This document shows positions 53,272 through 53,781 of a stretch of DNA of 53,781 nt, one piece after another. The notes under the pieces are model-generated. The model was not told where the DNA came from, searched no databases, and was given only the letters and a program-made list of their open reading frames with translations. Each line of letters starts with the position of its first letter. Within the stretch, counting starts at the first letter, position 1. This DNA is from Streptococcus orisasini. Lineage in GTDB: Bacteria > Bacillota > Bacilli > Lactobacillales > Streptococcaceae. Both the position numbers and the translations under genes were made by a program. The DNA lies in NCBI RefSeq assembly GCF_001431045.1, contig NZ_BCLE01000033.1, positions 1-53,781 of the forward strand, read 5' to 3'.

Positions 53272-53781
53272 AGATTTTTATGACAAACTGGCTGCAATTC
53301 GCCATGAAATTCATCAGCATCCAGAAATTTCCGAGCGGGAAGTTGAAACAACAGCTTACTTAAAAAAGAAAATTTCAGATCTGGGCATTCGAATTTTAGA
53401 CAGTCAGCTGCCAACAGGCTTGATAGCTGAGATTGGTCAGGGGCAGCCCATCATTGCTCTGCGTGCTGATATTGATGCTCTTCCGATTAAGGAAAAAACG
53501 GGACTTGCCTATGCCAGTCAGAACGAGGCGATGCATGCCTGCGGTCATGATTTTCATCAGACCAGTCTTTTGGGAGCGGCAGAATTGCTTAAACAGCGGG
53601 AGGCTGAGCTTTCGGGAACTGTCAGACTGATTTTTCAGCCGGCTGAAGAGAATTTTCAAGGCGGACATCAGGTGATTGCTGCAGGCGGTCTTGAGGATGT
53701 TTCAGCCATCATCGGCTACCATAATAATCCTCATTTAAAGCCGGGACAGCTGGGCCTGCGTTCGGGGGCGATAATGGCTGG
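53264..53781 (+). CDS. M20-family amidohydrolase/peptidase (partial, runs off the window)
   Basis: The N-terminal 172 residues, open to the last base. It starts MTKDFYDKLAAIRHEIHQHP, then ALRADIDALPI, MHACGHDFHQTSLLGAA and FQPAEENFQGG, which are the metal-binding and catalytic blocks of M20D (hippurate/N-acyl-amino-acid amidohydrolase) enzymes. The ATG overlaps the binding-protein gene by eight bases, with GGGAGAAAG upstream, so the two are one operon. A likely role is to release amino acids from N-acyl or dipeptide precursors taken up by the transporter. Confidence 0.88.
   Translation, partial: MTKDFYDKLAAIRHEIHQHPEISEREVETTAYLKKKISDLGIRILDSQLPTGLIAEIGQGQPIIALRADIDALPIKEKTGLAYASQNEAMHACGHDFHQTSLLGAAELLKQREAELSGTVRLIFQPAEENFQGGHQVIAAGGLEDVSAIIGYHNNPHLKPGQLGLRSGAIMA

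Overview
The window looks like a chromosomal stretch from a streptococcus of the mutans group. The evidence is gene order as well as gene content. The run comX, ispE, adcRCB, tyrS, pbp1b, rpoBC, comYA-H, ackA, proC, pepA, thioredoxin, ytpR, competence ssb, levQRST, levDEFGX, groESL follows the order I remember from Streptococcus mutans, but the proteins differ enough that it is probably a sister species. I cannot name the species from the sequence. It is low-GC DNA with strong AGGAGG ribosome binding sites. No prophage, integrative element, CRISPR array or insertion sequence is visible.

Layout. 1-700: tRNA-Asn, then the competence sigma factor comX behind a ComR-type palindrome. 1008-3901: ispE and the zinc operon adcRCB with an AdcR operator. 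3967-7751: tyrS (minus) and pbp1b. 7758-15316: rpoB-rpoC behind a consensus promoter and a leader containing a terminator-like hairpin. 15407-20642: a DUF1033 gene, then the eight-gene comY transformation pilus operon behind a competence sigma box. 20702-28506: ackA, a decayed gene, a CPBP protease, proC and pepA (minus), a small DUF4651-like protein, thioredoxin, YtpR, a YeeE/TusA-type sulfur uptake pair, and the competence ssb. 29104-30087: an unrecognised membrane-anchored protein (minus). 30741-39169: the levQRST sensing system and the levDEFGX mannose-family PTS operon. 39290-41329: groES-groEL under CIRCE. 41705-49517: a TcaA-like protein, an RluA-type pseudouridine synthase, pbp2a, rpmG-secE, nusG, a patatin-like phospholipase and a bacterioferritin-like protein. 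49723 to the end: leuS, then an amino-acid binding protein and the start of an M20 peptidase, downstream of a MET-box-like palindrome.

How the genes work together. Competence is represented by its switch (comX with a ComR box) and two of its targets (comYA-H and ssb, each with a CGAATA box). LevQ and LevT (sugar binding), a histidine kinase and a response regulator probably sense fructose or mannose outside the cell and switch on levDEFGX. Two identical 12-bp palindromes 21 bp apart in front of levD are a good candidate for the operator.

The least explained structure lies inside the PTS operon. The 709 bases between levE (IIB) and levF (IIC) are a chain of hairpins, ending in four tandem units of 111-113 bp (36687-37136) plus a fifth partial copy. 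Each unit is a conserved linker followed by a long imperfect hairpin, and the hairpins alternate in type A-B-A-B. Other observations are a 43-bp divergent promoter predicted to give two leaderless mRNAs (rluA-type gene and pbp2a), BOX-like repeats, a bacterioferritin-like protein lacking most ferroxidase ligands, and a candidate small RNA upstream of levQ.
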